This document shows positions 8,142 to 18,111 of a stretch of DNA of 64,000 nt, in pieces. The stretch lies in contig NZ_CBDEGB010000001.1 of NCBI RefSeq assembly GCF_965237655.1, positions 1,178,001-1,242,000 of the forward strand, read 5' to 3'. This DNA comes from Poriferisodalis sp965237655. Its GTDB lineage: Bacteria > Actinomycetota > Acidimicrobiia > Acidimicrobiales > Poriferisodalaceae. The notes below the pieces were generated by a model. The model saw only the letters and a list, made by a program, of their open reading frames with translations, did no database searches and had not been told where the DNA came from. Each line of letters begins with the position of its first letter. Position 1 is the stretch's first letter. A program made the translations under genes and the position numbers.

Positions 8142-10342
8142 TTGACCGGCACATAGCCCATGGCGACCGATACATCGCTGAAGTGGGCATAGCCACCTGA
8201 AGTAACCCAGCCGACCGGGTCGCCATTGCAGAAGATGGGTTCATCGGCCACGGCATCGAAGCCGGAGCGACCCCTCACGCCCGGGATGGTCCACGTGCGC
8301 AGCGCCATCGAACCCTGCGGCGCTGGGTTGACACCAGCTCCAGGTCCCTGAGGTCCGTACTTGGCGATGAGTGCTGACCGGCCGACGAAGTCTGTGCCAT
8401 CGTCGTTGGATCTCGCGAACCGGATGAAGCGGCCCAGACCAGCCTCGAGGGGGTCGTAGGTGGGTCGGTACTCGCGTGCCCAGCTGCCGAAGCCCAGGGC
8501 TTCGCGCGAAACATCAGCGTCAGTGACTTCGGCCAGCAGCGTCCTCGATTTCGGTCGTGCGATGGCCACGCCGCACAGTTGCGTGCCAAGCGTGCGGTAC
8601 CACACGGGTTCCCTTGACGCCTGCTGTCACCGTCTGTGCAGGTCCATCGGTGCTCCCGATCGCTGGAGGCAGGCAGGCGATGGTGAGGTCGCCGGTGAGA
8701 TTCCCCTGCTCATTGCACATCGGTGCGAGAGCGATTCGACCCGGTCGCGGCAACCTGCCCGCGGTGAGGTGCGTGAGCCACGCCCGCGCACCGGGCCCTT
8801 CGACGAGGAACTTGGCGAACCCCGACACCTCCATGAGCCCGAGGTCGTTGCGAACGGCGTGAACTTCGGCTCTCACATGGGGCCATGCGTTGGAGCGTCC
8901 GAAGGTGACGTCCTCGACGGTCCCCACCTTGGGCGCGAACCACAGCGGCACCTCCAAGCCGAAGGCGTCGCCGAAGACTGCCCCGGCCTGGCGCTGGTCC
9001 TCGTAAATCGGGGTGGTCGCGAGCGGACGACCCTCACCGAAGAATTCGTTCGGGAAGCGGATGCTGAAGCGTCGTTGGTAGTTCTCGCGCACCTTGGCGG
9101 CGGTGTAGGAGCGAGTTGCCCAGTCGCCGAACCTGGCGACGTCCATGGCCCATACGTCGAAACCGGGATCCCCGGACGTCATCCAGTTGCGAGCGCGAGC
9201 CCAACCCCGCCTCCCTGCGAGAGACCAGCCATCACCGCGCAAGCCGACCAGAAGCCCGGCAGACCCCTGATCGGACCAACGAGGGGATTCCCATCAGGCG
9301 CAAAGGTGAACGGCCCGTTGACGACCCGTGCGATGCCGACATCGGCAAGCACCGGAAAATGCTTGAAGGCGGTTTCCAGCGACGGGGCGATGCGATCGAG
9401 GTCGGGCGTCAGCAGGCGCTTGTCGAAGTCCCACGGCGTCTGCTGGCGCTGCCAAGCCACAGCCGCCTGTTCATAAGTTCCGACCAGCAGGCCCTGACCC
9501 TCTTGGCGCGTGTAGATCTCACCGCCAAAATCGATCGCGCCCATGAGCTCTTCGCCGGTGCGCTCGTTGTGGGCGACGATCTCGGAGACGGGCTCGGTGA
9601 TCACGTAGGTGTGCTCCATGGCAAGCACGGGCATCTCGAGTCCCACCATGCGCCCAACCTCGCGAGCCCACAGGCCACCCGCGTTTACGACATGCAACGC
9701 TTCGATCCAGTCGTCGCAGTCGGCGGTGTTTGATGCGCCGCCGCGGTCGCCGCGGTCGCCGCGGGCTGTGTCGTAGAGCCCTATCCGCCAAGCCCCGTCG
9801 GGTGTGCGCTCGATGCGGCGAGCCCATGTATGGCGGCGGACCTGTGCCCCGGCCGCCATCGCCGCCCTGGCATAGGCGTAGGTCACGCCCGTCGGATCGA
9901 CATGGCCGTGGTCGGCATCGAACATCGCTCCGACGAATCGGCTCGGATCGACGATGGGCATAAGCGCCGCGGCCTCGTCCGCCGAGATCATCTCGGAGGT
10001 AATGCCGAGATATCGTCCGCGTGCGTCGGTCATCCGAAGCCAGTCGAGACGTTCAGGCGTGTCGGCCAGCGAGATCGCGCCGGTCACATGGATGCCGCAG
10101 TCCTGGCCCGAGAGTGCTTCGATTTCGCCGTACAGCTCGATCGTGTACTTCTGCAGCTTCGCCACAGTCGGGTCAGAATTGATCGGATGCATTCCGCCGG
10201 CGGCGTGCCACGTGGAACCCGCCGTCAGCTCAGAACGCTCGAGCAGCACCACGTCGGTCCAGCCGGCGCGAGTCAGGTGAAAGAGCACCGAAGCGCCAAC
10301 GACGCCGCCGCCGATCACGACGGCCTGTACCCGGTCGGTCAC
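8142..10342 (-). pseudogene. Dimethylglycine/sarcosine-dehydrogenase-like FAD + GcvT protein, broken
   Basis: Read leftward from GTG 10342, this was a protein of about 800 residues: an N-terminal FAD-dependent amine oxidase domain (dinucleotide motif VIGGGVVGASVLFHLTRAG, then GSTWHAAGGM), a linker domain (FGRSNAWPHVRAEVHAVR) and a C-terminal GcvT-like folate-binding domain (PMCNEQGNLTGDLTIA, later GFGSWAREYRPTYDPLEAGLG). Frame is lost near 9194, one base short before the N-W-M-T-S-G stretch, and again between about 8520 and 8605, where some residues seem missing. The last part after GYVP is removed by the IS. The start overlaps the Rieske gene stop (GTGA). It would have demethylated an N-methyl amine; now it is almost certainly non-functional beyond the first 387 residues. 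Confidence 0.85.
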
Positions 10343-11661
10343 GACGACGAAGTTTGCACCGATGAGGCCGTTGCGTCGAGTTCTGTGGCTGGCGGCAAGG
10401 GGTTCGGCTCACTGCCGAAGTGGTCGGCGTTTCCGGGACGGTCGCCCGCAGGCACCGTCAAGTCGGCCACACAGGGGAGCGTCATCAGGTCCGCCGTCAT
10501 CTTGTGGAAGCGATTCAGCGGTTCCTCGAACCGAGGGGCCAGTGGTCCCGGAGGCGCACCGCCCAACGAGATGCCGCGCTGGGCCCGCTCGCAGATGTCG
10601 ATGTCCTCGTCGTTCACTTCGATCCAGAAGCGGCGCGTGATCTCGAACGACTCGCGCAACGCGGCCGGCGGCTCGGGCCCAGTCATCGGACCGGGTGGGA
10701 ACAGAAACGTGCAGTGTTCAAGGGTGCGGCCTGCGCCCAGCGGCTGCAGCGTCATCAGGAACATGTGGCTCGGCAGCACGGCCAGCAAGACGTTGGGAAA
10801 GAGCGCAACGAATCTGCCACTGGCGGCATCAGAGTTGTGGAGGCCGGCCGCTGCAGGCAGTTTGAGCCAATCGTCACGCTCGTCCCCCGACACTGGCGTG
10901 GTGGTTTGCCCGCAGTACATGCCTGGCCCCTGGTAGCGATAGTGGTCGGCGACACGCGACACCTTGGCCAGCTCGGGATGCACCCAGGGCAGGTGGTAGT
11001 ACTCGGCAAAGTTCTCGACAATGAGCTTCCAGTTGGTGGCCACGTCGAAGGTGCACATCGCTCCATCGAGCTCGGCGGGACGCCACTTCTCGAAGTCGTA
11101 GGCGGCCATGCGGTCACCCAGATCGCCGAGCCACGCGCTCAACGGCGGGGAGTCGTTGTCGAGACATGCGAACACGAGCGGACCCCAGGTATCCACTCTC
11201 ACCCGAATCAGTCCGTAGTCCGCCAAGTCGAAGCCATCTCGCGGCACCGTGTCGAACATCGGTGCGGACACGAGATGGCCGTCCGCGCTGTAGTGCCAGC
11301 GGTGATAGGGGCAGCGGATCGTGTTTGCGATGTCACAATCGGCCTCGGCGAGCTCGGTGCCACGGTGTCTGCAGGAGTTCAAGAAGCCGTGCAGTCCCGT
11401 TTCCGTTCGGGTCAGCAGAACGGAGCGTCCGCCGACCGAACGCACCAGCAGCCGACCTGGGCGCGCCACCTCACAAGCCAGGGCCACCCCAACCCACGCC
11501 CGGCCGAACAGCCGCTCCTGCTCAGCAGCAAAGAACTCCTCGTCGGCGTAGACCGCGGGCTGCATCGCGAACGCGGCTTCGACCGGCTTGCGATTCGGAG
11601 CCCAGAATTCAGACGCCGATTGTGTCCATTCGGCCTTCGGCCGTGCCAGTGGAATCGTCAT
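10339..11661 (-). CDS. Rieske non-haem iron oxygenase, alpha subunit (glycine betaine / choline monooxygenase type)
   Basis: A 440-residue terminal oxygenase. The Rieske cluster ligands are in C-R-H-R-G (about residue 96) and CPYHRWHYSADG (about 116), and the mononuclear iron site is in ENFAEYYHLPWVHPEL (about 213-228) with a later Asp. The family includes glycine betaine oxygenase GbcA and choline monooxygenase, which hydroxylate N-methyl groups, and the coupled next gene is the remains of an N-methyl-amine dehydrogenase, so successive demethylation of a betaine-like compound is the natural reading. The gene itself is intact although both flanking operon genes (AMP ligase and dehydrogenase) are broken. 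No reductase partner is present in the window. Confidence 0.85.
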   Translation of the reverse strand: MTIPLARPKAEWTQSASEFWAPNRKPVEAAFAMQPAVYADEEFFAAEQERLFGRAWVGVALACEVARPGRLLVRSVGGRSVLLTRTETGLHGFLNSCRHRGTELAEADCDIANTIRCPYHRWHYSADGHLVSAPMFDTVPRDGFDLADYGLIRVRVDTWGPLVFACLDNDSPPLSAWLGDLGDRMAAYDFEKWRPAELDGAMCTFDVATNWKLIVENFAEYYHLPWVHPELAKVSRVADHYRYQGPGMYCGQTTTPVSGDERDDWLKLPAAAGLHNSDAASGRFVALFPNVLLAVLPSHMFLMTLQPLGAGRTLEHCTFLFPPGPMTGPEPPAALRESFEITRRFWIEVNDEDIDICERAQRGISLGGAPPGPLAPRFEEPLNRFHKMTADLMTLPCVADLTVPAGDRPGNADHFGSEPNPLPPATELDATASSVQTSSS

Positions 11662-11716
11662 TTCGTAGTTCTAGCCCGTTCTCGCCAACTCTCCGAACAG
11701 CAGTGCGCGGACGTCA

Positions 11717-13210
11717 TTAGAACTGCTCGGCCAGCCGCGGCTTGAGCACCTTTCCCATGGCGTTGCGAGGCAGTTCGGACACGATCATCACCTCCCGGGG
11801 GCACTTGTAGTGGGCGAGCTGTTCTCGCACAAAGGCGATGACGCCAGCCGGGTCGGGCTCTTCGCCGTCGTGTGGCACCACCGCTGCCGCGACCCGCTCT
11901 CCCCACTGTTCGTCCGGCAGTCCGACCACGGCTGCCTCGGCGACCTGCGGATGGGAGACGAGAACCCGCTCGACCTCGGCGCAGTACACGTTCTCTCCGC
12001 CGCTGATGATCATGTCCTTGACGCGGTCCACGATCGCCAGCCGGCCGTCGGCCGACATGATGCCCATGTCGCCCGAGCGGGCGAATCCGTCAGGCGTGTG
12101 GGCCGCCTCGGTGGCCTCGGGCCGACCCAGATAGCCCTCGAAGGGCACCACCGACATCGCGACCACTTCACCGGCGACGCCGACGGGAAGGGTCGACAAC
12201 TTTGACGATTGAGCCTGGCGCGGGGCCGCCCACGCAATGGGGCACGAGAGCGGCACGATCCTTGATGTCGTAGGTCACCCAGCCGGCTTCGGTCCAGCCA
12301 TAGCCGTCGGTGATCTCGGCGTTCGGGAAGATGTCGAACGCCTCGTCGAGCAGGGACACCTCGTCGCAGCGGTCATGGAGGGCACCAGGAACGCCCAGGT
12401 GCTGTGCTGGGCGTACTCGTCGAGAGCGGCTTGCGGCTCGAACGCGGTCATCACCCGGACCCGACCGCCAGCCACCAGTTGCGCCAGCGTCAGGCCACCA
12501 TAGGAGAGGTGGAACATCGGACCTGGCGTGGACACGACTTCGCGGCCGGTCAGCCCGAACGTCCAGCTCCAGTGCATCAGGCGCATCAGGAATCCGGTGT
12601 TGGTGTTGATGCTCCCCTTCGGGAAACCGGTCGTCCCTGAGGTATACGCGATCATGGCGGTGCGCTCATCGGTGGTGGTGTCGCTCGGCGTGACGCTTGG
12701 CACCAGCCGACCCGTGCTGGGATCGATGTCGGCATACGGCCCGATGGGCCGCGACCACCTCGTTGGCGCCGAGGGGGGAATCGCGGCGGCGTCGATCAGC
12801 CTGATTCCGAGATCGGCCGTCACCCGGCGCGCGATGTCGATGAACGGCTCGTCGGCAATCAGTACCGAGGCGCCCGAGTCCTCCAGCACGTAGTGGATCT
12901 CGGGTTCGGCAAGTCGGCTGTTGACCGGGACTGCAGCTGCGCCGACGAGCTGGCATGCCAGATACGCAGCGGCGTAGTCGGCGCCATTGGGAAGCAGGAG
13001 CCCAGCCATCTGCCCATGAGGCCCCAGCTCGACTGGCCCCAGCGCATCGGTGATGGCCTCGGTTCGGGCCCAGAGCTGGCCGTACGTCCACGTCTCGACG
13101 GGCTCGACGCCTCCGGTCAGGCGTGGGTCGAGCACTTCGATCGCGCACCGGTCCGGATAGGACCGGGCGTTCGTTGCTACGCAATCGGCAACGGTGAACG
13201 GCTGCAGCAT
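11717..13210 (-). pseudogene. Acyl-CoA synthetase / AMP-dependent ligase, broken by deletions and frameshifts
   Basis: From ATG 13210 the frame codes for the N-terminal half of an ANL-family ligase, including the AMP-binding loop YTSGTTGFPKGS. After AFLVPSMTA, near 12375, the frame changes and about 25-30 expected residues are absent; the next piece contains DGYGWTEAGW. Near 12195 it changes again within KVVD...LPVGVAGEVV with a few residues lost. The last piece has the hinge and C-terminal motifs SGDMGI, DRVKDMIISGGENVYCAEVE and the catalytic Lys region NAMGKVLKP. Because residues are missing as well as frame shifted, small deletions in the genome are more likely than base-calling errors. 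It lies between pyc and the Rieske gene in the same operon. Confidence 0.85.
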
Positions 13211-13239
13211 GGTGCTGTCGAAATTAGCGGCGATGCCAG

Positions 13240-16200
13240 CTATCCGTCGTGTTCGCTCTCGGGGCTGCCCGAGCGCCCTGCCGGACGTATCTCGGCGATG
13301 AGATCGCCGGGCTCGAGCAGGGCGCCCGGCGCTGCTGCGATCGATACGACAGTTCCAGCAACCGGCGCTGAGATCGACGACTCCATCTTCATGGCCTCGA
13401 TCACCGCAATCGTGTCGCCAACGGCAACCTGATCGCCCTTGGTCACCGCGACGTTGACTGAGCCCCGGAAGGGTGCTGCAACGTGCCCGGGCACGCTCGG
13501 GTCGGCGCGGGCATGGGTGGGACGGTCCGCTGCAACGGTGCGATCCAGCGTGTCGATGTCGCGGGGCTGACCGTTGACCCGGAAGCTGACCATGCGGATG
13601 CCCTCGTCGTTGGGCTCGCTGATCGATCGCAGACCAAGCAGCAGACGCACGCCGGGGCCGAGCACCACTGCAGTGTCCCAAGCGTGAGGATCCAGCCCGT
13701 ACCAGAACAGCAGTGATGGCAGCACCGACAGGTCGCCATAGCGCTCGGTGTTCTCTGCTTGTGCGGACGATGGTGTGGGGAAGAGCAGCCGGTTGAGCGT
13801 GGCGCGCCGATCTGTGGCCAAACCCGCTTTGTCGTCGTCGGTGAGGTCTTTGGTCTTGGGTGCCCAATCGCGGCCCTCGGTCGCCCGAGAGCGGAAGGGC
13901 TCAGCGAACCCGCCGGGCGGGGTTCCGAGTTCGCCGTGCAGAAATCCGATGACGCTGTCGGGCAAGTCGGCGCCAGCGGGATCAGCCGCCAGCTCGTCGG
14001 GAGTGACGCCCGAGGCCACGAGGTGCAGAGCAAGGTCGCCGACGACCTTGGACGACGGCGTGACCTTGATGGGGCGACCGAGCAGTTCATTGCACGCCGC
14101 GTAGAGCCGTTCCACCTCCTCGAAACGATGCCCGATGCCGAGTGCCCGAGCCTGCGCCCGCAGGTTCGACAGCTGGCCTCCTGGAATCTCGTGGCGATAG
14201 ACGGTTCCGGTGGGCGACGGCAGCCCGGCTTCGAAGGGCGCATACACGCGGCGCACTGCCTCCCAGTAGGGCTCCATGTCGCCGATGGCGTCAAGATCGA
14301 GGCCGGTCTCCCGCTCGGTGTCGTCGGTCATCGCCACCACAGAGGCGATCGACGGCTGCGAGGTCATGCCCGACAGTGGCGGCGCGGCGGCGTCAATGGC
14401 ATCCACCCCTGCCTGTACCGCTGCCAGGTAGGTCGCGAGCTGCCCGCCGGCTGTGTCGTGGGTGTGCAGGTGGACGGGCTGGGCGAAGCGCTCACGCAGC
14501 GCGCTGACCAGCGTCGCCGCAGCAGAAGGCCGCAGCAGCCCTGCCATGTCCTTGATGCACAGGATGTGCACCCCTGCGTCATCGAGCCCCGAGGCGACAC
14601 CCAGGTAGTAGTCGAGCGTGTACAGACCTTCGTCGGGGCTCGAGAGGTTGCCGGAGTAGCAGATCGTGCCCTCGGCTACAGCACCAGCAGCGATCACGGC
14701 TTCGATCGCCGGTCGCATCTGGTCGATGGAATTGAACGCGTCGAAGACGCGGAAGATGTCCATCCCGCACTCGGCAGCCTCAGCCACGAACTCGTGCGCA
14801 ACCGTGTCGGGATACGGCGAATAGCCCACCGTGTTGCGTCCCCGCAACAGCATCTGAGTGCAGATGTTGGGGACTGCCGCCCGGATGCGTCGCAGGCGCT
14901 CCCAGGGGTCCTCGTGCAGGAACCGCAGTGCCACGTCGAAGGTGGCACCGCCCCAGCACTCCATGCTGAACAGCTCCGGCATGAAGTGAGCCATCTGGCG
15001 TGCCCCGGCCACGAGGTCGATGGTGCGCAGTCGCGTGGCAAGGATCGACTGGTGGGCATCGCGCAGCGTGGTGTCGGTGACGGCAACCGCAGTCGCAGCA
15101 CGCAGCTCCGCGGCAAAGCCAGCCGGTCCAAGCTCGGCGAGACGCTGCCGCGATCCAACGGGCGGCGTGCCCTGCACTGGCCGCAGCTTGGATGCCGGGT
15201 CGACGTCGGTCGGCGCAGGGCCGTTCGGCTGGTGAACGGTCACATCGGCCAGGTACCGCAGCAAGCGGGTGGCCCGGTCGGCCCCGACGGATGCTGCGGT
15301 CAGCTCGGGTCGATCATCGATAAACGTCGTCGTGACTGGCCCGGCTCGGAATTCGGGGTCAGCGAGGATCGCCTGCAGGTATGGCTGATTGGTCGACACG
15401 CCACGGACGCGGTACTCAGCCAGGGTGCGCTGCATCCGGCGGACCACGGTGTCGAAATCGGGACCCCGGCAGGTGATCTTCTCGATCATCGAGTCAAAGT
15501 GCGGTGTGATCTCCACGCCTTGATAGACGCAGCCGTCGAGACGCACCCCGGCGCCGCTGGCGGGCCGGTACGCGACGATCCGGCCGGTGTCGGGCCGGAA
15601 GTCATGCGCCGGATCTTCGGCGGTGACCCGGCACTGCATTGCAAAGCCGCGCAGGCTGATGCGTTCCTGGACGAGCCCGAGGTCCGCCAGCAAAGCACCC
15701 GACGCAATGCGCAGCTGCGATTCCACCAGATCGACGTCGGTCGTTTCCTCAGTCACGGTGTGCTCGACCTGGATGCGGGGATTCATCTCGATGAAGACGT
15801 GGCGCCCCTCGGCATCGACGAGGAACTCCACCGTGCCGGCGTTGGTGTAGCCGATGGCCTCGGCGAAATGCACGGCATCGGCGAGCAGTTGCTGACGGAC
15901 GGCTTCGTCGAGATCCCGGGCGGGGGCCATCTCGACGACCTTTTGGAAGCGTCGTTGCACCGAGCAGTCCCGCTCGAAGAGGTGCACGACTTTCCCGCTG
16001 GCATCAGCCAGGACCTGTGCCTCGATATGGCGCACATCAGTCATGGCTTCCTCGTAGAACACGGTGCCGTCGCCGAAGGCGCTGTGCGCCTCGCGGCGGG
16101 CCGCGTCGACCGCTTCGGCGAGAACCCCGGGGCGCTCCACGCGCCGCATGCCACGACCGCCGCCGCCCGAAGCCGCCTTTACGAACAGCGGAAAGCCGAT

Positions 16201-16656
16201 CTCGTGTGCAGTGGCGATGATGTCGGCGTCGGCGTCGTCGATGGGTGCCGACTGGCGCAGCACCGGCAAGCCGGCTTCGTCGGCGGCTTGCCGCGCCCGC
16301 ATCTTGTTGCCGGTCAGGCGCAGCACCTCTGCGCTCGGCCCGACAAACGTGACGCCTGCCGCTGCGCACGCGTCTGCCAGATCTGGGCTCTCGGAGAGGA
16401 ATCCATAACCGGGATAGATCGCGTCGGCGCCGACTTCGACGGCCTTGTCCACGATGGCGGCGTGGTCGAGATACGCCCGAACTGGCCGACCCTCCTCGCC
16501 GATGACGTATGCCTCGTCTGCCTTGATGCGGTGCAAGGCGCCGCTGCGTTCTTCCTCGACGGGGAGGATCGCCACCGTACGAATGCCGAGTTGGGTCGCC
16601 GCACGAAAGGCGCGGATGGCGATCTCGCCTCGGTTGGCCACCAGGAGCTTTTTCAT
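13240..16656 (-). CDS. pyc: Pyruvate carboxylase
   Basis: A full-length 1138-residue biotin enzyme that makes oxaloacetate from pyruvate, bicarbonate and ATP. The domains are in the usual order: biotin carboxylase (MKKLLVANRGEIAIR, then the ATP loop KAASGGGGRGM), carboxyltransferase (TTLRDAHQSILATRLRT, RGRNTVGYSPYP, CIKDMAGLL, LHTHDTAGGQ), the allosteric linker, and a C-terminal biotinyl domain with EAMKMES (Lys1090 carries biotin). Starts with ATG 16656 behind GGAGGTCGTC. The next gene leftward is the broken ligase, 29 bases away. The DNA opposite holds a 1020-codon open frame, but that is only a composition effect. It supplies oxaloacetate for the TCA cycle. Confidence 0.97.
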   Translation of the reverse strand: MKKLLVANRGEIAIRAFRAATQLGIRTVAILPVEEERSGALHRIKADEAYVIGEEGRPVRAYLDHAAIVDKAVEVGADAIYPGYGFLSESPDLADACAAAGVTFVGPSAEVLRLTGNKMRARQAADEAGLPVLRQSAPIDDADADIIATAHEIGFPLFVKAASGGGGRGMRRVERPGVLAEAVDAARREAHSAFGDGTVFYEEAMTDVRHIEAQVLADASGKVVHLFERDCSVQRRFQKVVEMAPARDLDEAVRQQLLADAVHFAEAIGYTNAGTVEFLVDAEGRHVFIEMNPRIQVEHTVTEETTDVDLVESQLRIASGALLADLGLVQERISLRGFAMQCRVTAEDPAHDFRPDTGRIVAYRPASGAGVRLDGCVYQGVEITPHFDSMIEKITCRGPDFDTVVRRMQRTLAEYRVRGVSTNQPYLQAILADPEFRAGPVTTTFIDDRPELTAASVGADRATRLLRYLADVTVHQPNGPAPTDVDPASKLRPVQGTPPVGSRQRLAELGPAGFAAELRAATAVAVTDTTLRDAHQSILATRLRTIDLVAGARQMAHFMPELFSMECWGGATFDVALRFLHEDPWERLRRIRAAVPNICTQMLLRGRNTVGYSPYPDTVAHEFVAEAAECGMDIFRVFDAFNSIDQMRPAIEAVIAAGAVAEGTICYSGNLSSPDEGLYTLDYYLGVASGLDDAGVHILCIKDMAGLLRPSAAATLVSALRERFAQPVHLHTHDTAGGQLATYLAAVQAGVDAIDAAAPPLSGMTSQPSIASVVAMTDDTERETGLDLDAIGDMEPYWEAVRRVYAPFEAGLPSPTGTVYRHEIPGGQLSNLRAQARALGIGHRFEEVERLYAACNELLGRPIKVTPSSKVVGDLALHLVASGVTPDELAADPAGADLPDSVIGFLHGELGTPPGGFAEPFRSRATEGRDWAPKTKDLTDDDKAGLATDRRATLNRLLFPTPSSAQAENTERYGDLSVLPSLLFWYGLDPHAWDTAVVLGPGVRLLLGLRSISEPNDEGIRMVSFRVNGQPRDIDTLDRTVAADRPTHARADPSVPGHVAAPFRGSVNVAVTKGDQVAVGDTIAVIEAMKMESSISAPVAGTVVSIAAAPGALLEPGDLIAEIRPAGRSGSPESEHDG

Positions 16657-16743
16657 GACGACCTCCGGTGCTCAGAGATTATGAGCGTCGGCGGAGAGGT
16701 GACGGTGCCCGCCAGCCCCGTTTGCCTCGACTCTGCGCAGAAA

Positions 16744-16760
16744 TGCCGCCTCAGGCGGCA
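16744..16760. promoter_or_regulatory. Perfect hairpin in the divergent pyc promoter region
   Basis: TGCCGCC, loop TCA, GGCGGCA: a 7-base-pair perfect inverted repeat followed by AATTT, inside the 166-base space between the divergent starts of pyc and the aminotransferase gene. It could be an operator or a short leader hairpin. Its two-fold symmetry means it works the same in both directions. Confidence 0.5.
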
Positions 16761-16822
16761 AATTTGCACACAGAAAGCGTGGCAGCCGTTCTCCGCGCCG
16801 CCTCTGTTTTCGCTGACCTAGC

Positions 16823-18004
16823 GTGCGCTGCGTGACTGCGTGGCTATTGGACCCGGGAGTACTGCACCTCAATCACGGTTCGTTCGGCGCAACCCCTGCG
16901 GCGGTACTCGAGGCACAGCAAGGCATCCGGGAGCGCATCGAGCTGAATCCCACACGGTTCTTCCTGGAAGGCGAGTACCAGGAACGGCTGGACCAGGCAC
17001 GGCGAGCTGTGGCCCACTTCGTCGGTGCCGACGAGGCGGGCCTGGTGTTTGTCACGAATGCCACGGCCGGCGTCAACGCCGTGCTCCGATCGCTAGAGCC
17101 GAGCCTGGAACCCGGCGACGAGATCTTGGTAACCGACCACGAGTACAACGCGTGCACCAACGCTGCAATCGTGTCGGCGTCGCGGGCTGAGGCGGTGGTC
17201 ACCACCGCGGCAGTGCCGTTCCCGCTTGAGCACGAGCGCGAAGTGGTCGATGCCGTGCTCGCCGCCGTGACCGAACGCACCCGCATCTTGCTGATCGACG
17301 CAGTGACTTCGGCAACAGGGCTAGTGCTGCCGGTGGCCGAGCTTGTGGCACGGCTAGAGCCCGACGTGCGGGTTCTGGTCGACGCTGCGCACGCCCCCGG
17401 CATGATCGACTTCGACGTGTCCCAGTTGGGTGCGTCCTACGTCACGGCCAACTGCCACAAGTGGATGTGCTCGGCCAAGGGTGCTGCGTTCTTGTGGGTG
17501 CGGCCCGACCGGCGTGATGACGTGTACCCGGCGGTTATCAGCCACGGGTACAACGGCGGCTGGCCGACTGAAGGAGGCCACCTCCACGCCCAGTTCGACT
17601 GGACGGGAACCCACGACCCGAGCGCGTGGCTGACGGTCCCCGATGCGCTGACCGCTGTGGAGGCGATGCACGCCGACGGCTGGCCGGGTGTGCGCAACGT
17701 CATCCGTGAGCGGTGCTTACAGGGACGGGAGCGGCTGGTCGAAGCCCTCGGCATCGAGCCGCCAGCACCTGGCGACATGATTGGCGCGATCGCGAGCGTG
17801 CCGTTGCCGCCCGCCGACAATCCGGGTTCTGCAATCTTTGACCCGCTCATGGGGGCGCTGCGGGACCGGCACGGCATCGAGGTGCCAGTGTTCACGTGGC
17901 CTGCCCCGCCGGAACGAGTCCTGCGGATCTCTGCCCACCTCTACAACCAACAAGGCGACTACGACCGCCTGGCCGAGGCACTTGTGGCGGAATTGGGCAC
18001 CTGA
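16823..18004 (+). CDS. PLP-dependent class V aminotransferase-fold protein (isopenicillin-N-epimerase-like)
   Basis: A 393-residue fold-type I PLP enzyme. It begins with the substrate-entry block HLNHGSFGATP, has the PLP-anchoring VDAAHAPGMIDFD region (Asp and His stacking on the cofactor ring), and a Schiff-base Lys in NCHKWMCSAKG (about residue 213). The RISAHLYNQQGDYDRL end is typical of the cysteine-desulfurase / isopenicillin-N-epimerase branch. It lacks the active-site Cys loop expected for a cysteine desulfurase, so an epimerase, lyase or desulfurase-like function is open. GTG 16823 and GTG 16832 are both possible starts. It is divergent from pyc. Confidence 0.85.
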   Translation: MRCVTAWLLDPGVLHLNHGSFGATPAAVLEAQQGIRERIELNPTRFFLEGEYQERLDQARRAVAHFVGADEAGLVFVTNATAGVNAVLRSLEPSLEPGDEILVTDHEYNACTNAAIVSASRAEAVVTTAAVPFPLEHEREVVDAVLAAVTERTRILLIDAVTSATGLVLPVAELVARLEPDVRVLVDAAHAPGMIDFDVSQLGASYVTANCHKWMCSAKGAAFLWVRPDRRDDVYPAVISHGYNGGWPTEGGHLHAQFDWTGTHDPSAWLTVPDALTAVEAMHADGWPGVRNVIRERCLQGRERLVEALGIEPPAPGDMIGAIASVPLPPADNPGSAIFDPLMGALRDRHGIEVPVFTWPAPPERVLRISAHLYNQQGDYDRLAEALVAELGT

Positions 18005-18111
18005 CTTCCGAGCGCCGGCGCGACTGCGGCGCTGCGACGACCGGGGACAAGTGGCAGGATCGCGGCACGCAGGTCGGCTGCGGCCCGACCGCCCTTGTCG
18101 AGGAGGCATCC

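Noticed and set aside
8142..13210. Explaining all broken frames as sequencing errors
   Set aside because: Expected residues are missing as well as frame changed, and an IS removes the end of one gene, so real decay is more likely. Read-level checks could still change single cases.
13759..16821. 1020-codon open frame on the strand opposite pyruvate carboxylase
   Set aside because: It is fully antisense to an intact, convincing pyc gene, and its protein is low-complexity and unlike any family. High-GC coding DNA keeps the opposite strand free of stops.
16823..18004. Class V PLP gene as selA (selenocysteine synthase)
   Set aside because: SelA has a different Lys loop and N-terminal domain. The sequence fits the isopenicillin-N-epimerase-like branch.
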